NCBI GenBank assembly: GCA_014871385.1
Contig: CM026429.1
Coordinates: 17,154,751-17,218,750 of the forward strand
Source of the DNA: Ceratodon purpureus
Lineage: Eukaryota > Streptophyta > Bryopsida > Pseudoditrichales > Ditrichaceae
Reading direction: 5' to 3'
DNA length: 64,000 nt
Shown here: one piece after another, positions 59,221 to 64,000 of the stretch
How the letters are laid out: each line of letters begins with the position of its first letter
Position numbering within the stretch: the stretch's first letter is position 1
Translations under genes and position numbers: made by a program
The notes under the pieces: generated by a model
What the model was told of the DNA's origin: nothing
What the model saw: only the letters and a program-made list of their open reading frames with translations
Databases searched by the model: none

Positions 59221-60381
59221 AAACGTGGAAGTCAGTAGAATTAAAGTACATTTTTGTGAAGAACTTTGTTTTAGGTTGAACCCAATGTGAATTACTTGTT
59301 TGTCTCAGAAAGATTGCCTTGTCATGGAGATAGTCATCTTCTTAACTCGCAAAACCCATTACAAAACAAAATGAAAAAAAAGATAAAAAACGACGCCTCC
59401 GCTATGTACCCTTTTAGGAGCTCCAGTTAGGACTTCAAGGAAATTTAAAACAGGAGGGAGTCTTGCTCCGAAGTGTCCACTGTTGATATAACGGTAATTA
59501 CAAGCACAGATATGTTGTACGACAAAGAAAGGCACGGTAGAGAAGAGGGCTTTTAAGCGAAAAAAATACATTTAAAACACACTGAAGCTGTGACCATGTA
59601 CCCCTCCCAACCCCGGGAGGCCCATCTGCGCTACTCAGAGGACAACACAGTTGACGTCGCAAAAAAAGAAAGTTGAACTGGGGCAACAGAAGAAGACTCG
59701 TTTCTTGACGGGGAAAGTTAGCATGTGAGCGGAGAGCGGAGAGCGGAGAGCAGAGAGCAGAGAATGGAGAGCAGAGATTTGACATTTAGCCAAATTTTTT
59801 AAAGCAAAGTAAACCCTATAACCGTGGAAAAAAACTAAAAAAAGGTATGGTTTTTTTACTTTTTTTAGTAAAGGAGCGTATTCCCGTGGAATTCAGGGAT
59901 ATGTCTGGTAAAAATTTTCTTACGTTTTATTTTTTTGGTACAAATTAGGGCTGATGTCATGATGACGTCATCCATTCAATCCTTTAGATTTGGTACCTTA
60001 TTGGATCTAGATAGGAGTATTCCAGCATCATGTTCTTAGATCAGAACATTAAATATTGAATAGAAAAGTAAAGGAAAAAAGAAATCACAAAAGCTAAAAT
60101 TTATGGTCTAAAACCTGAAACTTTATGGTCTGAAAGCTAAAGTTTATGGTCTGAAACACTAAATTTTGAGCATTTATTTTATAATATTTCACTCTTCGTG
60201 TTATATTTTGAGCTTCACAGTTGGCGTTTCATCCTTTACATAACCCGAGACGAATTGGAAATGAGAAACATAACTACTTTAAGATGTTTGGAGTATAGTA
60301 GACGAAGGAATAGGCAATGAACTCCAATTCAATCAAATCAAATCAAATGCAAACAATGAAAGACCGAAGCCTCGTTCAAAC
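59221..60381. other. Spacer between two co-oriented genes with short tandem repeats
   Basis: No gene is supported. A GGAGAGC-type heptad array lies at 59728-59775. A roughly 20-base unit (TTTATGGTCTGAAAGCTAAA) is repeated about three times at 60096-60170. The stretch should include the promoter of the 57.7-59.2 kb gene and the 3' UTR of the methyltransferase-like gene. Confidence 0.5.
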
Positions 60382-63300
60382 TCACAATATGCTAGAATCA
60401 CTACTTCCATCCTCAGAACTAGATGACTCGGAATCTCCTTCTACCGCCTCGTCATCGACGAATATCACAGCCCTAGGATCAAAAGTAGTTGGCCGACTAG
60501 GAACATATGTGAGGGCTCCAGATTGAAACGCCTGTGCTAAGTCCTCCGCGTACTCCGGAAGTATGAAAGGCTGAATCGGGCTGGAATGAAGACGCCACGA
60601 TGGAGTGGACACTGATGTTGGCCCACGTGGCGGTGTTGCCGAAACTACTCTGCAATAGAAAACCGATTGTGGTTAGATTGAATACGTAGAGGTGCAAAGA
60701 GAAGAAATGCTTGGAGAATTTGAACAAAGAATAGAAGACTTACACCACTTATCAGGTCTTCTTGCTCTCTTTGGAGGCGCTTCGTCTGCTGCTGCCGGCC
60801 TAGGATGTTTAGGAGGGCCCATGGCAGATGACGTAGCCATATACGGTTTGAGAAGTGCGTTGAAGATGGCTTCGTCCTCCTCACAAGCTATAATATGACG
60901 ACCAATACTCTGGCAAGCCTTGAGGGAGGCACCTGAAAACACGTAGCATAGATAAGTAGTGAGTTCCGGTGGAGAAAATCAGAGGATTGGAAATGCAGAA
61001 ACTGTTATTGGAGGATTACCTGTTCCCGCCGACCACTCGAAGACTATGTCACCGGGCTTGGTCATCTCCTCAATGATGCCCTGCATCATCTCAGGGGCTT
61101 TCTCCCTCGGGCCTCTCCACGGTACCTCTCCATTCATAAGCTGCGAGTTTAGCTGGGTGAAGTTAAGAATGGCATCACTCTCGGTAATGTGGAGGTCGTT
61201 GTGAACGACATCGGATTTCTTCGTTTGAAAAGAAAACTTGGATGGGGGGGTACCACCACGAATGAAGACGCGCACCCAGAATCGAAGAGACTGCGAGAAA
61301 CAACAATGTGTAAGTTCAATTAAGAAGATAACTTAGTAGAATTCAAAGACAAGCACAGATTATGATGTACATACCAAGGAGCCGGGCATCGTTGGGTGAG
61401 CCAAGCCTAGTCCATTGAAGCCCCACCAGTCTCGGTGCTGCACGAAGCCATCCTCAGCAGCAACTTCGGAAATCTTCGAAGCGAGACGTTGGTCGTTGTT
61501 GTGGATGATGCAGAGAGCACCATCAAACTGCAAGAAATGTCTTGCGAATTCGAAGAGGTCATCCAAATAATCCTTGCCGCGTTTGTTCCAAGGCGGAGGG
61601 ACGTAGGCGGGATTGGATATGGTGGGGACCGGAAGATTCTCAGGAATGTCGGCAATGATCAAGTCGAATCCCAAGTGATTCTCCAGTTGGCATCTCTCAG
61701 GAACTCGGCTGTCGCGGCCTCCTCCAAACTTGAATAAACAAGAAATCAGAGTTAGAAAATATAAGGATTACAGAATATCAGGATTCAAGGGAAAGAATGA
61801 AATAACGAATCATACCATTCGAATGATGTCTAGAGCCTTGTTCCATTCGGGATCGCCACCAACGTCTTCAAGTTCCTTGTGTCGGGATAGAACCAAAGGC
61901 ACAGAGGAGTTGATGACATAAACCTGAGAGGAATTGAGAGTTCCAGCCGAAGAGGTACTCTGTGGGAATGTCTTGGCTTTCCTCTGCTCGAGGAGACTTC
62001 TCGTGACCTCGGAAGCACTGATCGAGGAAGGAGCCGGCGAAGAAGCTGGCTTCGTAACGACAATACCTGGAGAGGGCTCTGGTTCCTTCTGTTTTGGCTG
62101 GGAAGACGCCGCACCGGTTTGCTGTGATGCCTCCGACTTAGAACGAAGAGATTTCAGTCGCCTCCCTCTCCCTTTCTTTGGTGGAGGAGCGGAAGATTGA
62201 TCCTCCTGTCCTTCGTCTTCGTCTGCACCATCGAAGGAGGCTTCCACCACCACCTCACCGGCATCGTGTAGCATCTTGACGTCCGCCTCCGAGTCAATAG
62301 TGAAACCACCAATACAATCAAGATACCAGCATCCAGCATCCAGGTGAGCAGCTTTGTACCTTTTAATCTGCTGGGGAGAGTACATACATTGGTCCGATGT
62401 TGTCTGCGTCCAAAGCTTGAAGTACTTGGGGAGCTGCTGAACGCTGATGGCTCCCTTCAAAATAAGCTCTCGCTTGAAGTACCTAAGGTAAGACATATAG
62501 AAGGTAAGTATTTGCAATGAAAATTATGAAATGGAAATGCGATTAAGTTACTTCACGTACCGGTAAGTAACCCGCTTCACAACTTCAGCGGTTCCAGGGA
62601 ATTTTGCGAAGTCGGACTTTTTGTCGAAGTGGTTAACAGCCTTTTTTCCAATGAACGTAGGGAAGGCCTTGTCCCACAAGAGAATACGTGAACTCTTGAC
62701 AAAATCGCCCGGCTGTTGGACATCAGGAAATGCCATCCAATTGATGTCGAGGTTCTCCCTTTTGATTACGTCCTCGACTTCGTAAATGACGGCTTCCTCC
62801 AACTGTAATACAAAAATCATATAAGTTGCAACCAAGAAGGTATACGGTAAAAAAACAAGGGAATAATGAAACGAAGAGGATTTTGTATGGAAAGTACCCC
62901 AGCCCAGAATGAAGCCTTGTTCAACCATGGGTCCAGTTCGGTGTCTTTGAATTCAGATGGCAGAAATCTGTAAGACGTTCGAGCAGTCGGGGATGAGTTC
63001 CACCACTTCAACCAACGAGCCTTGTATTTGGCCTCAACGGCGGCTGGAACAAACCTCTGAAGCTTTTCGAGCGACATCTCAGGCTTATTATTGAGACTGT
63101 AATGGCGATTGATCTGCAAGAAGCACCGAAGATTTTAAAAGGATTAGTATAGAAATTATTGAAGACAACCGAAACAGTGAATGGAACAATGTCCAGTGAG
63201 TCACCTCATTGAGGAAGTCGTCACCATTCTTGGGATTTGCGATAGCCAAGTACTTGGTAAAGTCCTTCTTCTTGATGGCTTCGACCATTCTATCCATTGC

Positions 63301-64000
63301 CTCATTCATGACATCCCAAATTGCACTTGCAGACTGCTCATTCTCGGGTGTCTTCTTGCGATAGGCATTGGCTGCTTCATCGGAGGCCGCAGCAAGTTCC
63401 CGCTGTAGAAAGATAATTAAGGCTTAGGAAATTCCATGGGTATTGAATAATAAGAAGCAAATAGAGAGAGGAGGTAGGACTTACTCGGTACAGAAAAGCG
63501 ATGAACACTTTAGTTGTCAAGGGAAACCATGAGGGATTAGGTGGCTTGTTCTTCAGACATGCGTCATACTCCTGAGGACTGAGGAGGTCTTTAAATTCCT
63601 CCAGCTTCATCATTCCGAAAGAGCGGATTCGAAATAGTTTGGCGGGGAGATTACTCTTCACGTAGTCATTCTCAGTCGACCTGAAAACAAACCACATTAC
63701 GTATGATGAATAATGGAGATGAGATAAAGTAACAAATGGAATAAGAGGAACAAATGGAACAAGTACTTACCAGTTGATGTCATGCATTGCGTGAAGAAGA
63801 CTGCCAACATGGCCACGGGGGTCGAGGACTATGCAGTGCACAGATATGTGCCATGACGGGTCGTCTGCATGATGCTTGTTGATATGACGAAGCCATGCTG
63901 AGAGGCGATGGTTACCTTCCCAGACAAAAAACATCTTCCCCGAGAATTGCGACCACTCCTCGTCACTTTGAAGCTCAGATTCAAAGGCATCATTCGCGTC
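60382..64000 (-). CDS. ParB-like plus DNA-methyltransferase-like protein (5' end beyond window)
   Basis: Ten minus-strand exons (64000-63771 partial, 63680-63485, 63402-63205, 63113-62898, 62802-62561, 62482-61816, 61728-61375, 61290-61020, 60932-60744, 60647-60382) stay in frame and give 942 residues up to the stop. The first exon carries a ParB/sulfiredoxin-like signature (FFVWEGNHRLSAWLRHI). About 470 residues of unknown fold and a Ser/Pro/Lys-rich linker follow. The C-terminus looks like a permuted beta-class N6/N4 methyltransferase. First comes a motif IV region (FDLIIADIPENLP, then LFEFARHFLQFDGALCII). Then follow PWRGPREKAPEMM and a motif I (GDIVFEWSAGTGASLKACQS, RHIIACEEDEAIF). The usual DPPY-type catalytic motif reads DIPE, so activity is doubtful. 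An acidic Ser-rich tail ends the protein. Such multi-exon genes in plants are probably derived from mobile elements. The last junction (TGGT|GTAAGT to GCAGAG|TA) was chosen to avoid a stop. Confidence 0.7.

Noticed and set aside
1-64000. CRISPR arrays, bacterial operons, rRNA or tRNA genes
   Set aside because: No regularly spaced repeats with unique spacers and no recognisable structural RNA were seen. The sequence is clearly plant nuclear DNA, but I cannot scan exhaustively for tRNAs by eye.

Overview
The window is nuclear DNA from a land plant. Every recognisable gene belongs to a plant or broadly eukaryotic family: an RLCK-type kinase, a TVP38/TMEM64-type Golgi membrane protein, a RELCH-type LisH-HEAT protein, a 2-oxoglutarate oxygenase, LEA-LysM proteins and a CPR5-like membrane protein. 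The genes carry GT-AG introns of about 100-500 bp and sit in AT-rich, transposon-littered intergenic DNA. The LEA-LysM proteins, modest introns and GC-rich promoters full of microsatellites suggest a bryophyte, perhaps a moss. This is an inference, because no organelle or rRNA marker is present. All exon models were spliced by hand from reading frame, splice consensus and family resemblance.

Layout. 0-4.8 kb: AT-rich sequence and the frame-disrupted remnant of a multi-exon gene. 4.8-6.9 kb (+): an RLCK pseudokinase lacking its catalytic residues. 7.7-9.5 kb (-): a SNARE-associated Golgi family membrane protein. 11.4-20.2 kb (+): a 20-exon RELCH-like gene of about 1,170 codons. Its penultimate intron is a clear U12-type AT-AC intron, and a run of 53 C lies just upstream of its start. 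21.2-23.0 kb: nested and clustered inverted-repeat transposons. 23.3-26.2 kb (+): a five-exon 2-oxoglutarate/Fe(II) oxygenase.

26.7-48.5 kb is a large inverted duplication. Two LEA-LysM genes (28.6-30.0 kb on +, 45.6-47.0 kb on -) face each other across about 12.3 kb that holds AT-rich DNA and a CPR5-like gene (38.9-43.2 kb, -). From the start codons inward to the 3' flanks the arms match over 3,064 bp with no length difference. Outward, in the 5' leader and promoter, they are clearly diverged. This pattern suggests arm-to-arm gene conversion.

48.6-57.6 kb is repeat-rich and nearly gene-free, with an LRR gene fragment. A family of roughly 0.9-1.1 kb elements flanked by TTAA, with ends CCCCTAAA...TTTAGGGG (piggyBac-like, non-autonomous), occurs at 21.4, 32.5, 53.7 and 54.9 kb, with a degraded piece at 49.2 kb. 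An empty insertion site in a related repeat at 10.3 kb confirms the TTAA insertion model.

57.7-64.0 kb holds two co-oriented minus-strand genes that look like cargo of a larger mobile element. One is a coiled-coil protein with a DUF8039-like C-terminus. The other is a gene cut by the window edge that joins a ParB-like domain to a circularly permuted N6/N4-type DNA methyltransferase module whose catalytic PP motif appears altered. This pair and the inverted duplication are the most interesting parts of the window.
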